From NCBI GenBank assembly GCA_907164885.2, contig OU015501.1:18487617-18551616 (forward strand): a DNA stretch of 64,000 bases. Direction: 5' to 3'. The position numbers and the translations under genes were made by a program. Below the pieces are notes generated by a model. The model was not told the DNA's origin. It searched no databases and worked only from the letters and a program-made list of their open reading frames with translations. Positions 37,040 through 46,668 of this stretch are shown here, piece by piece. Each line of letters begins with the position of its first letter. Position 1 is the first letter of the stretch. Source of the DNA: Dolomedes plantarius. Lineage: Eukaryota > Arthropoda > Arachnida > Araneae > Dolomedidae.

Positions 37040-38571
37040 TGTGAGAGTTAGTAGTGGAAAGCAGTGGGTAGGTTGTAGAAGAGAAAATAAAATCAGTTAT
37101 TTACATTCCATAGTCGTCTGAATACATCAGAACATGCAGGTCACTAACTCCTACAACTCCGTCATTTTAAAAATGTTCATGAATAACTCTCGTCGGATTT
37201 CTCTCGGTTGTCGAACACAGGTGTTAATTGTTTCGTTAAGAGCAAAATGGCATAAAATGTAGCTTCAAAAAGTAGGTTATACTTGTATACGTAAGTTATT
37301 GCTAAATTTGAAAGAAAAAAAAAAAGAATTAAAAAACATTTAAAAATTTCATCCGTGGGGTATAGTTACTAATCTTTATGATGCTAACCAAATTTTGTGT
37401 GTTTCATCCCACAAACTTTTGTTTCATCTCGCAAAGATTTGCAAAGGTTGGTTTTTGCAAATCTTTTGCAAAGCCTTATACGGATTTTGCTTCTCTGGGA
37501 GAAGTATACAAAGATAGTTTTATGGAAAGTGAGGGGTGAGTACTTAGGGTGAAGGTAGAATGGTTCAGAGCAAGAACAGTCTTCCGTGGATTTGCGGTCA
37601 ATGAGTTTGTGACCCATACCCGGAAACAATCCTAGCCAATCAAGTCTATAGTGAGATACTTGAGATGTTGATCGGGGTAGAGAATTAGACTTCGTGATAA
37701 CTAGTCCTAAAATATTACTTCTTAAAAGTAAATATAATTTTTTCTGCAAACTCAATTCTAGTTTTTGATAAATACAGTTGACCTTCCACATTCATGGGGT
37801 TATGGATACAGGACTCATAAATCTCCCCCTCCAGCAAAAAATCCTCTACTGCTAATACTGTTGACTACATTTTACTCTCACAAAAAGTGAAACAATACAC
37901 TGTATTGCAAAATTACGTCTTATAAATGTAAGACTAGTTGGTACCTGTCAAAACATGACTGCTAGATAGTAAATAAATGCACTAATACACAAATTATAAT
38001 CAACACATCATTGCCAAATGTTGAAAATCACAATAATGCGCAGAAGCAAATTAATGTGTTTAAGCGGTCTCGTGCTTAGTGAGTATCTAAAGCCAGATTT
38101 AAAAATGTCACTGAGCATGCGCAGAAAGCAATTTTTTTAAATTCTAAATTGTCGCTAATTAAACAGCGTGAAATAAACAATTTCCATGAGGTTTAATTTT
38201 ATATTTCCCAAACATAATTATCATAAAAATAAAAATGGCAGAGAGAGATATAGAGAGACTCCTCGGAATAAACGTGCTTATCATTAAAACATGCGCAGAA
38301 ACAGTGAGTTTCTAAAAACAGATTTAAACATGCCACTGAGCATGCGCAGAAATCAATTTTTAATTGTAAATTATCGCTCATTAATAGAAATTGCGGTTAC
38401 AAAAACCAAATTTGACAAATCCACAGATTACAATCTTTCATTTAAGACCAAAATGAAGGACATTGATGGAGTAGTTTTCTCTCACGGACTGCCCAAAAAG
38501 TCGGCTTAGCAACTTAAATATACAGATTACAGTATCAGCAATGTAAGTTAACACGGACAGTTTCATCCACA
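37040..38571. other. No recognisable gene; Tigger-like end and small tandem duplication
   Basis: CAGTTGACCTTCCACATTCA after TA at 37773-37774 looks like a Tigger-type left end without a visible partner. The 135-codon minus frame at 37384-37791 does not resemble a known protein and overlaps that end. Segments 38076-38162 and 38301-38384 are diverged direct copies sharing CACTGAGCATGCGCAGAAA. Confidence 0.4.
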
Positions 38572-38576
38572 CTGAG

Positions 38577-38884
38577 TGTAAGGCGCGCCATACCTGGTAA
38601 CCCGTGTCAAGGTCGGCGTGTGGCAACCCTTCTTGCGAGGAGAGCTTTGGTTATGTTCGATGCGGGGGGTAACGAGAGAGAACGCAGAGGCCAACGGTCG
38701 TTATGTGACGAATATGGCTTTGTCTGCTAAATGATCCTGCATTAATTACTTTATATGTGTTGTATGTGCTGTGTCCCTTAAAAATTATGTAATAAAAGTT
38801 TGGGACAAAATATTGAAGTCTTTTTTGTGTTGTCTCTGTTTCTCGCATGAAAGAAACCCCACGCAAAGCGGTTAAAACGCAACA
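38577..38884 (+). repeat. 5' LTR
   Basis: 308 bp, TGTAAGGCGC...GCAACA. Reading base by base I found no difference from the 3' LTR. AATAAA at 38791-38796 is a candidate polyadenylation signal, and a TTATATG word about 45 bases before it is a weak TATA candidate. Transcription would begin inside this LTR. Confidence 0.96.
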
Positions 38885-38886
38885 TT

Positions 38887-38904
38887 TGGTGTCATCCGTG
38901 GCGT
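38887..38904 (+). promoter_or_regulatory. Primer-binding site (minus-strand priming)
   Basis: TGGTGTCATCCGTGGCGT begins two bases after the 5' LTR. The initial TGG is the complement of a tRNA CCA end, and TGGTGTCA would pair with a tRNA ending TGACACCA, as some tRNA-Leu species do. The match beyond 8 bases is not established, so the primer identity is open. Confidence 0.7.
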
Positions 38905-39150
38905 GCGAGCAGAGACCGGAAGAAAATGGGTGACCAACGATTGTGCTTCGAAGATTTTAGAATCTCCGAGGAGCGGTGTGATCTCCGAGGGGGTGCTATG
39001 TTTTTTCGTCGAAAAAGTTTTTCGGTCGGCCGAAGGTGCTGATTTTTGAGGAGTGCGATCGGCGTGTCCAGTGTTGCCTGTTGGCATAATCTATTGTGGA
39101 CAGTAATCTGTGTATCAAAGGCATGTTCGGCGGTGATGGTGTGTTCAGTT

Positions 39151-39400
39151 GGAACGGCCACCATTTTGTTTGGCGTCCGTGCAGTTCTTCGTGTTTTACA
39201 GTGTATCGACAAATTGTGCATTGTGCCATCAGCTAAGTTGTGATTTCTGCCATCATATAATTTTCGTCGTGCGAACGGCCGACATTCTGTTTGGCGTTCA
39301 TGCAGTTCTTCGTATGCTACAGTGTATCGTCATACATAGTGTTTGTTGTTCCAGAATGGGAACAAGTTGTGCTTTGTGCCATCATCAAATTTTCGTCGTG
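39151..39400 (+). repeat. Imperfect ~120-bp tandem repeat in the retrotransposon leader
   Basis: Copy 1 (about 39151-39271) and copy 2 (about 39272-39400) share GAACGGCC, TTTGGCGT, TGCAGTTCTTCGT, ACAGTGTATCG, TTTGTGCCATCA and ATTTTCGTCGTG in the same order. The repeat lies in the untranslated leader, where packaging or translation signals of LTR elements usually reside. Any such role is inference. Confidence 0.75.
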
Positions 39401-39456
39401 ATCATTGTGAGGAAAAACGACCGGTTTCACGAAATTATTACAGCCTGCGAAGACCC

Positions 39457-39963
39457 GTAAGTACTGTAATTTTTCAGTGTTAAAGAGTGAGCTAATACTC
39501 AAGACTTCTTCAAGTCAAATTAAAATAAGCGAATGCTTTTGTTTTAAGGTATTATAATAACAATGTTTGTTCAGTGATATAAATTTTCTTTGCTTACTTT
39601 TGGTTTTAAAATATATTCTATATGAATGAAGTGCTTTATTGGAAATTTAACATAAATATGTCTATAGCTGTTTAACGTAATACGATATTGAAGGAGACAA
39701 TTTTACTTAATTAAATATTCTTGGTGAAACTGAAATCATTGACGATTACATAATTTTTTTTCTGTTAATGAAAAAAAGAGTGGCGTTGTTTTGTTTTATT
39801 GTTTAATGATAAACGTTTGATTTTTAAATGATTTTGATTTATTTTTGAAATATGTTTTTGAATTTTGATAGCTATATAAGTTAAGTTTATCATTATTGAT
39901 TTTGCATGCATATTATTTTCTTTTGAGTGTTGTTTCTGTTTTCGATTTGAATTGTGTTGTAAG
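39457..39963 (+). other. Possible leader intron
   Basis: GTAAGT at 39457-39462 is an ideal splice donor. Composition switches there from balanced to strongly AT-rich, and a T-rich tract leads to TTGTAAG ending at 39963 (a second AG is at 39977-39978). Removal would shorten the leader by about 507 bases and bring the gag start within 30 bases of the junction. Genomic RNA must retain it, so splicing would be partial. Confidence 0.4.
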
Positions 39964-39992
39964 GTAATCTGGCATTAGGTGTGGCTGGAAAA

Positions 39993-42900
39993 ATGTCTTC
40001 CCTAAATAAAAGCAGACGACCAGATTTATTCTGTCTGGCTCAAGATTTTGGTGAGTCACCTGACGAAAACATGTCTAAAGCTGATCTGAAAAACTTAATT
40101 ATGGCTAATGAACATTATGAAGAGGAAGTAGCGAAAGAATATTTAGAAGCTATTGTCGCGGAAAGGTTTGAACGGGAACAAAAACTCGCTAACGAAATTA
40201 AACTTAAATTTCAAGCAGAAAGAGAAAAGGAAAAACTTGAAACCGAAAATAGATTTAAATTTAATGAAGAGAGAGAAAAGGAAAAATTTATACTCGAAAA
40301 ACTTCGCCTAGAGGCAGAATTAGCTAGGAAGAGTCAGGATGTAGTTCAGATCAGTGATCCAAACGCTCGCGTCAAATCATTAGATGAAATAGTCAAAATG
40401 GTTAGGCTCTTAACAGTTAAGGTTCCCAGTAAGTCAGATGGGTGGGACTATTTTTTCTCAAGTTTAGAGAAGGCGTTTGTAAACGAAAATGTCAGTGACG
40501 AATTTAAACCTAAAGTTTTGCTTTGTCTATTAGGGGATAAAGTAGCTAATTTGTTAGTTAATCTCGAGGAAAAAGAGTTAAAAGAATATGAATCGTTGAA
40601 AAAAATAGTATTACAAGAATTTGAACCTTCTCCAAAATTATGTCTAGAGAATTTTCGTAAAGCAAAGCGTAACAATGATGAAACCTTTTCTCAGTTTGCT
40701 TCTCGATTAACATCAATGTGGTTGTATTACTGCAAATCCAGGGGAGTAAAGGATTTTGAATCAGTATGTCAACTCATCGTGGCGGATAAAATGTTTCAAA
40801 CGTTAGATCCCGAAACTGCGGTCCACATAGGGGTACTTCAGGGGGAAGGCTTTTTTAAGCCGAAAGACTTGGGTAAGCACTGCGATGTATTTTATGCTTC
40901 CAAGGGTAAATCCTATGATGGGTTGGTAAGGGCCAAATGGAATGATTCTGATAAGAAAGGTGTTCATGGTAATTGGGGTAAACCACAATTCTACGAGAAA
41001 AAGCCAGAAAATAGTAATTTTGTTCTTAAGAAAAATTTCGAAAAACCAAAAGTCACTGAATTTAAAAAGCCTACTTGTTATACCTGCGGATCTGACAAAC
41101 ATTTTAAACGAGATTGTCCGAAAAATGCGGGAACTGATTATAAAAGGGTTAATGTAAACAAGGTTTCAGCCGAAGGGGCGGAATCAAAAGAAGAAACTGT
41201 AGTCGCTAGGGTAGATTTACTCGGTAAAGCTGTTCCTAGGCAAGCTATTGAGGATAAACTTTGCAAACTAATAAAAACATCTATCAGTATAGATGGGAAT
41301 CTAGCTCAAGCATTAGTGGATTCGGGTACGGAAATCACGGTTGTCAAGAAGGACTTAGTTCCTGGAATTTCAGTCGAAGGAGCTTCCACAATTTACTTGA
41401 AGGGTATTTTTGGTCCGGCGGTTAAGTGTCCATTAGTTTACGTTCCGTTAGGTCTGGCTACAGGTGGTCAGGTTAACATAGTGCATCAGCAAGTGTTGTG
41501 TGCTTTAGCAGAGGTTTTGGTGGAAGATGTGTTACTTCCACCGGAAATTTTGGATGTGTTGGGAGGAGCCCGGAGTGAAGAGAATTCTCTGGCTCGGAAC
41601 TCTCAGGACCTGAGGGGAGACTCAGGAAATTTAGGTGGAACTGAGGTTTCGTCTAGGACTCTGCAGGAGAAAGCGCGAGATAACGCTGTCTTTGAGGAAT
41701 CTCAAAGGGAAATTACTTCATGTGGGAATGAAGTGGGAACGGTTGATACTAATGACGGGGAAGTAACTGCTGAGATAGATCAGGGGAGCAGGGTGGCTGA
41801 TAATTTTCGCTCTGAGCAAGAGCAGTGTGCTGAGTTAGCAGTGGCTTGGAAGCATGCTAAAGAAGGCAAAGGTAACTACTATGAGGTAGACGGTTATCTA
41901 TTTCACAGAGATAACATACTCGGGGAGAGTATTGGGCAACTTGTGATTCCAAAGTGCAAACGGAAGGAGGTACTGAAACTTGCTCATACCTCAGTGTTTA
42001 GTAGTCACATGGGTCCTAAGAAGACTCTTGAACGGATCAAGTACTCATTCTTCTGGGAAGGCCTGAGGGTTGATGTCAAAAGGTATTGTGGCTCATGTAA
42101 AGAGTGTCAACTCACTCAAACAGTTAAGACTAGTGACAGAACGCCAATTACGCCGGTGGCGAGGCCGGAATTACCATTTCAGGTAGTGAATATAGATCTA
42201 ATAGGTCCGATTGACCCTCCGAGTTCAAAAGGGCATAAATATATATTGTGCCTGGTTGATCAACATACCAGGTGGGGCGAAGCCGTACCGTTGACTAGTG
42301 TTAGTGCGAAGGGAACCTGTGAAGCTTTGTTAAGCATCTTTTCGAGAACAGGTATACCGAACGTTATTGCGTCTGATAACGGGACGAATTTCATAGCCGA
42401 GCTCACTAAAGAGTTCGAGAAACGAATAGGGAGCAGTCCAAGATTCTCTACCCCAGGGTATCCACAATCAAACGGATTGGTAGGAAGGTTTAATAGAACT
42501 TTGAAAAACATGCTACATCATGTAGTTAGGGAAGAAGGTAGAGGGTGGCACTTACAAATTCCGTATGTACTGTGGGCGTACAGAGAAATACCCCATGCCA
42601 CCACTGGTGTATCTCCATATCAATTATTGTATGGTAGGCAACCGCAAGGTCCTTTGTCGATCTTAAAATCTACTTGGACTGGGAAACATAATAACATTCA
42701 GTTAAATACTACTCCTATTTTCAAATACTTGGAAGACTTAAAATTGAAACTTGAGAAGGCTGCAGAGCAAGCCAAGCTTGTTTCAGGAATACAACAGGAA
42801 AGAACAGCTTATTACCACAATTTGAGATCGTCTAACGAAGTGTTCAAAGTTGGAGATCAGGTGATAGTGTTAATACCTGATTCGACCAATAAACTATTTG

Positions 42901-44525
42901 CCAGATGGCATGGTCCTGCAACTATTGTTGAGAAACGTAATCTCCATTCTTTTCTGGTCAAATTACCGGATGGTTCGACCAAACATATTCATCAAAATAA
43001 GTTAAAACATTTCATAGCTAGTTCAAATTCTGTAAATGTCATTTTTGAAGAAGAAAAAGAATTCGGGCATGTTGAAACTGTACCTACTGCTACCAAGGAA
43101 CCTAAATTCCTGGAAATTCTCGACAATCTTATAGTAGAGCATTTAAGTATTTCTCAGTTGAAGACTCTTAAAGGTTTAATCGTAAAGTTTAAACATATTT
43201 TTACTAAACCCGTGCAACCAGCTTCGGTTGGCACACACAAAATTGAACTATTACCAAATGCAATTCGGAAAAAACCCCATTGTTATAGTGTTCCCATTGC
43301 GTACAGAAAGGAAGTCGAACGTCAAGTTCAAGAATTGCTAGATTTAGATTTAATAGAACCATCGGAATCTGAAATTGCTCACCCAATTGTTTGCGTCGCT
43401 AAAAAAGACTCTTCGGTAAGAATGTGTATCGATTTTAGAGCTTTAAATGCCGTGACAAAAGTTCCGGTTTTTCCCATGAAAGAAATGCAAGAATTAATAT
43501 TCATTGCGGGATCAGCCAATTGGTTGACCAGCTTAGATCTCTTAAAGGGATATTGGCAAATAAAAATGAATGAGGAAAGCAAACCGTTTACGGCGTTTAC
43601 TACTCACAACGCTGTATACCAGTGGAAAACTATGCCTTTTGGTCTGGCTGGGGCGTCTGGTACTTTTCAACGGGAAATGAATCGTGTTTTAAAATCTCAT
43701 TCGGAGTATGCACAGGCATACATGGATGATGTCGTGATCTTTTCAAAATCTTTTGAGGAACATTTAGTTCATTTGAAATTAATCCTAACCGAATTGGACA
43801 AACTAGGATTCTCCGTGAGGCTAGACAAATGCACTTTCGCGGCCGAGAGGATAAAATATTTAGGTCACGTGATAGGAGGGGGTAGACATGGTCCTGATGA
43901 AAGCAAAATACTAGCAATCCGGAAGTTAGTTAGACCTACCACTAAGAAGGAGGTCAGGTCTGTGCTAGGACTCATGGGTTTCTATCGTACATACATACCA
44001 AAGTATTCTGAAATAAGTGCTCCACTCACGGAGTTGACTAAGAGAAATAAACCCAATGATGTCTGCTGGGGGAAATCAGAACAAGATTCTTTTGAAAAAT
44101 TAAAGGCCTTGTTATGTGAAGTAACTGGTCTAGCTACCCCTGATGCCAATTTGCCATTCCAAGTGCACTGTGATGCGTCCGACTATGGTGTGGGTTGTTG
44201 TTTGACTCAACAAGATGTTGACGGGTCTTACCGACCAATAGCGTTTGCCAGCCAAAAGTTCAATGCCACACAGAAGAACTGGGCGAGCATTGAGAAAGAG
44301 GCTTGGGCAGTGCTATTTGGGCTGAATAAATTTGATAAGTGGATTTATGGTGCTCAAGTGGAGATAATTTCTGATCACAACCCACTTAAATATTTAAACC
44401 ATACAACTTCTAAAAGCCCCAAGTTAACCCGTTGGGCTTTAGCCTTACAAAGATGGAATCACTCCATCACACATAGGCCGGGTGTACAGCACCGAAGTGC
44501 GGATGCTCTATCCAGATTGGAATGA
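39993..44525 (+). CDS. Gag-Pol polyprotein, order gag-PR-IN-RT-RNase H
   Basis: 1510 codons from ATG 39993 (AAA before it gives an A at -3) to TGA. The N-terminus has a Glu/Lys-rich, probably coiled segment (about 40-110), then a capsid-like region. A zinc knuckle CX2CX4HX4C spans residues 362-375 and the protease motif VDSGTE is at 442-447. The integrase zinc finger uses His665, His672, Cys702 and Cys705. Catalytic positions are Asp735 and Asp795, and the third, 36 residues on at 831, is Gly where Glu is expected (SNGLVGRFNRT). A basic C-terminal integrase tail carries RWHGPATIVEK. RT follows, with IDFRALN near 1146 and YMDD at 1243-1246. RNase H follows with Asp1394, a Glu near 1433 and Asp1461, ending in ADALSR. 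No frameshift separates gag from pol, so the proteins would come from proteolysis of one product. Apart from residue 831 all key motifs look intact. Confidence 0.93.
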   Translation: MSSLNKSRRPDLFCLAQDFGESPDENMSKADLKNLIMANEHYEEEVAKEYLEAIVAERFEREQKLANEIKLKFQAEREKEKLETENRFKFNEEREKEKFILEKLRLEAELARKSQDVVQISDPNARVKSLDEIVKMVRLLTVKVPSKSDGWDYFFSSLEKAFVNENVSDEFKPKVLLCLLGDKVANLLVNLEEKELKEYESLKKIVLQEFEPSPKLCLENFRKAKRNNDETFSQFASRLTSMWLYYCKSRGVKDFESVCQLIVADKMFQTLDPETAVHIGVLQGEGFFKPKDLGKHCDVFYASKGKSYDGLVRAKWNDSDKKGVHGNWGKPQFYEKKPENSNFVLKKNFEKPKVTEFKKPTCYTCGSDKHFKRDCPKNAGTDYKRVNVNKVSAEGAESKEETVVARVDLLGKAVPRQAIEDKLCKLIKTSISIDGNLAQALVDSGTEITVVKKDLVPGISVEGASTIYLKGIFGPAVKCPLVYVPLGLATGGQVNIVHQQVLCALAEVLVEDVLLPPEILDVLGGARSEENSLARNSQDLRGDSGNLGGTEVSSRTLQEKARDNAVFEESQREITSCGNEVGTVDTNDGEVTAEIDQGSRVADNFRSEQEQCAELAVAWKHAKEGKGNYYEVDGYLFHRDNILGESIGQLVIPKCKRKEVLKLAHTSVFSSHMGPKKTLERIKYSFFWEGLRVDVKRYCGSCKECQLTQTVKTSDRTPITPVARPELPFQVVNIDLIGPIDPPSSKGHKYILCLVDQHTRWGEAVPLTSVSAKGTCEALLSIFSRTGIPNVIASDNGTNFIAELTKEFEKRIGSSPRFSTPGYPQSNGLVGRFNRTLKNMLHHVVREEGRGWHLQIPYVLWAYREIPHATTGVSPYQLLYGRQPQGPLSILKSTWTGKHNNIQLNTTPIFKYLEDLKLKLEKAAEQAKLVSGIQQERTAYYHNLRSSNEVFKVGDQVIVLIPDSTNKLFARWHGPATIVEKRNLHSFLVKLPDGSTKHIHQNKLKHFIASSNSVNVIFEEEKEFGHVETVPTATKEPKFLEILDNLIVEHLSISQLKTLKGLIVKFKHIFTKPVQPASVGTHKIELLPNAIRKKPHCYSVPIAYRKEVERQVQELLDLDLIEPSESEIAHPIVCVAKKDSSVRMCIDFRALNAVTKVPVFPMKEMQELIFIAGSANWLTSLDLLKGYWQIKMNEESKPFTAFTTHNAVYQWKTMPFGLAGASGTFQREMNRVLKSHSEYAQAYMDDVVIFSKSFEEHLVHLKLILTELDKLGFSVRLDKCTFAAERIKYLGHVIGGGRHGPDESKILAIRKLVRPTTKKEVRSVLGLMGFYRTYIPKYSEISAPLTELTKRNKPNDVCWGKSEQDSFEKLKALLCEVTGLATPDANLPFQVHCDASDYGVGCCLTQQDVDGSYRPIAFASQKFNATQKNWASIEKEAWAVLFGLNKFDKWIYGAQVEIISDHNPLKYLNHTTSKSPKLTRWALALQRWNHSITHRPGVQHRSADALSRLE

Positions 44526-44740
44526 ACAATCTCTTATATTATATGTATAGATATAATTTTTGTTTTGTTTGATCTTTTGTTGTTTAAGAAATTGCATTAT
44601 TATTTGAATATATATGTAGTGTATTGAGTTATCTTTTTTGAACATATTTGTTTTTGCAAGAAATGTAATCACAGTTATATATATATATCTATTGTTCCTG
44701 AATGTCATAAAATCAGCCACTGTGGGCTAATTTTATGCTT
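44526..44740 (+). other. 3' untranslated region of the LTR element
   Basis: An AT-rich spacer of about 215 bases between the stop codon and the polypurine tract. It contains a short (TA)n run near 44676-44689 and no env-like frame. Confidence 0.7.
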
Positions 44741-44750
44741 AGGTGGGGCG
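44741..44750 (+). promoter_or_regulatory. Polypurine tract (plus-strand priming)
   Basis: AGGTGGGGCG directly abuts the 3' LTR, the expected position for the RNase H-resistant primer. It is short and contains a T and a C, but no better purine run is nearby. Confidence 0.65.
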
Positions 44751-45058
44751 TGTAAGGCGCGCCATACCTGGTAACCCGTGTCAAGGTCGGCGTGTGGCAA
44801 CCCTTCTTGCGAGGAGAGCTTTGGTTATGTTCGATGCGGGGGGTAACGAGAGAGAACGCAGAGGCCAACGGTCGTTATGTGACGAATATGGCTTTGTCTG
44901 CTAAATGATCCTGCATTAATTACTTTATATGTGTTGTATGTGCTGTGTCCCTTAAAAATTATGTAATAAAAGTTTGGGACAAAATATTGAAGTCTTTTTT
45001 GTGTTGTCTCTGTTTCTCGCATGAAAGAAACCCCACGCAAAGCGGTTAAAACGCAACA
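44751..45058 (+). repeat. 3' LTR
   Basis: 308 bp, reading identical to the 5' LTR. The AATAAA at 44965-44970 is the candidate polyadenylation signal for the element's RNA. The target duplication CTGAG follows directly. Confidence 0.96.
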
Positions 45059-45427
45059 CTGAGTAAGTAAGAAGCAATTCATTACATGTATAGTTTGTAT
45101 TGCAGTACATGCACAGTAATTTAAAAGGAGAAATATTATTAAATTTTATACAACAAAGTTATAAACAACACTGTACCGCATTTTATAAGCTTTGACGATT
45201 TTAGCAGTAGGCTGCACAATTCAAAAATTTTTTTTATTTATTTGTTTATGGCATACTCGAACAATCAAGTTTGCGAAAGCCAAGAGTCAGTTGCAGTTTG
45301 CTTCAGCTTAATGATTTGTTTTACGGTTGCCACTCAACTGGTAGTAGAACAATTTGTAGTAGAAGAACGATGTAGTAGAACGGTTAGGTAGAGAGAAAAT
45401 ACAATTTACTTTTCAATCTTTATGATA

Positions 45428-46666
45428 CAGAAGGTCGTTCGCACTTTATGGAAACGATTTTGATAGTTAAGTTTTATGTATAAATGCCGTATTTTTTTTA
45501 GATGATTTGCTTCTATCTGATAGCCATGGTTGTTGACAACAGCTCTAGCTCGAATTTTCCATGAAAGTTAACTTTTTCTTAGTACTGTCATGTCAATTTT
45601 ACCCCATTCCTCTTGGACCGTTTTCCAAAGTCCGTTCAGTGTTCTTGGATGCCGTTTTCCCAAGGCTCGTTTTAATAAACCGAAAGCGCAAAAGTCCATT
45701 GAAGAAGCGTCCGGTGATTTTACAGGTGTTTCATTAAATGGGATACACTTTATTCCTGTTTCTGTTCTTTCTTTGCTAAATAAGCGGCAGTTAAAGCTGG
45801 AATTTCTTCTTCAAAAATTGACTCTAATATATTCTGCTGATAGTAGAGTGAATTAATTTTGGCTTTACTTGAGACTTTTTTAATTTTTAATTTGCCGTTG
45901 TAACAAAATCCTGCAACTACCATGAATCCCTTTTTGAACTTTTCTGTACACTGACGAAGCCATTTCGTACCGTCATTCCCGTCAGTTGAGCAATAGAAAA
46001 TTGATCGTTTTTTATTACATTCACTTAAATACACCCATGCCTCATCGAATGTTACCAAAAATTTCCATTTTTCCTCACCTAGGTGTTTTTCATATAATTT
46101 TCCACAATTTGTTTTTCTTTCAGCAATATGCTTTAGAAAAAGTAGATGAACTTTAGGTTTAAACAACTTTTGTAAATTCAAATCTTTATGAATGATTTTA
46201 CTTACAGTGTCAGAAGACATTCCTCGTTTCGATTCAATGGATCTTTGAGTCTGCAGATTTTCTTTTAGGATCAGAGATTTCACTTTCTTGATATTTACCT
46301 GCGTTCGAACAGTCTTAGGATGAGGTTTCGCGGTCATATTTTCATTTTTACTTTCAGTTAAACTTTTTTTTTCTTTCAAATTTAATATATTATAAATACC
46401 TTTTTTTGAAATGCCATAACCATGATTTTTTCACCGCTTTATAATATGTTAATACGAATATTTCTCTTTGGAAAGCGCAGTTACGTAATCTTCGAGTCAT
46501 TTATCAATTTTAGGAGCCATTTTCAAAATAAATCTTTTATTTTACATTCCAATAAAAGCAAAACAGTAGCAGACGATTATTCTGAAGTTGCCAAATTTTT
46601 ATCTCAAAAGGCAAACGCCAAAAATAAATTAGAAAATCGTTTCCATAAAGTGCGAACGACCTTTTG
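45428..46666 (-). mobile_element. mariner-like element with 34-bp inverted repeats
   Basis: The left end 45428-45461 (CAGAAGGTCGTTCGCACTTT...) and the inverted right end 46633-46666 (CAAAAGGTCGTTCGCACTTT...) match at 33 of 34 bases. TA lies at 45426-45427 and 46667-46668. The 1239-bp length and the minus-strand transposase relic fit Tc1/mariner. The ends are far better preserved than the gene. The element lies 370 bp beyond the Gmr1-like LTR. Confidence 0.92.
45568..46520 (-). pseudogene. Mariner-type transposase relic
   Basis: It runs on the minus strand from an ATG at 46520 to TAA 45568-45570. The first ~45 codons are broken by stops and frame changes, but a helix-turn-helix piece GYGISKKGIYNIL is readable in the frame of the long central segment (to 45750). 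That segment has VTFDEAWVYLSE, the first catalytic Asp. A shifted frame after about 45765 gives IPFNETPVKSPDASSMDFCAF and then GLLKRALGKRHP, where the Asp of SSMD is the third catalytic position. The region that should hold the second Asp (a DxxxxH-type motif after EEEIPAL) is missing: the reading jumps straight to TAAYLAKKE. The total is about 318 codons, against some 340 for the family. The exact Tc1/mariner subfamily is uncertain. Confidence 0.82.
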
Positions 46667-46668
46667 TA

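Larger units (their letters stand above)
38577..45058 (+). mobile_element. Complete Gmr1-like LTR retrotransposon
   Basis: This is a 6482-bp element with 308-bp direct terminal repeats, both beginning TG and ending CA, and a 5-bp target duplication CTGAG (38572-38576 and 45059-45063). A primer-binding site, a ~1.1-kb leader, a single long ORF and a polypurine tract lie between the LTRs. The polyprotein order is gag, protease, integrase, reverse transcriptase, RNase H. Ordinary Ty3/gypsy elements place integrase last; integrase before RT within an otherwise Ty3/gypsy-like protein is the hallmark of the Gmr1 group. The LTRs read as identical and the ORF is unbroken, so the insertion is recent. 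One integrase active-site residue is altered. Confidence 0.95.

Noticed and set aside
36708..37121. Overlapping frames of 60-96 codons on both strands
   Set aside because: High CG content removes stop codons by chance in all frames; no frame looks protein-like.
38651..38866. 71-codon minus frame repeated at 44825-45082
   Set aside because: Both occurrences are antisense to the identical LTRs, so the repetition comes from the LTRs.
39981..39992. GTG as the start of the LTR-element polyprotein
   Set aside because: In a eukaryotic element the ATG at 39993, with A at -3, is the better start; the GTG is four codons upstream and would not normally initiate.
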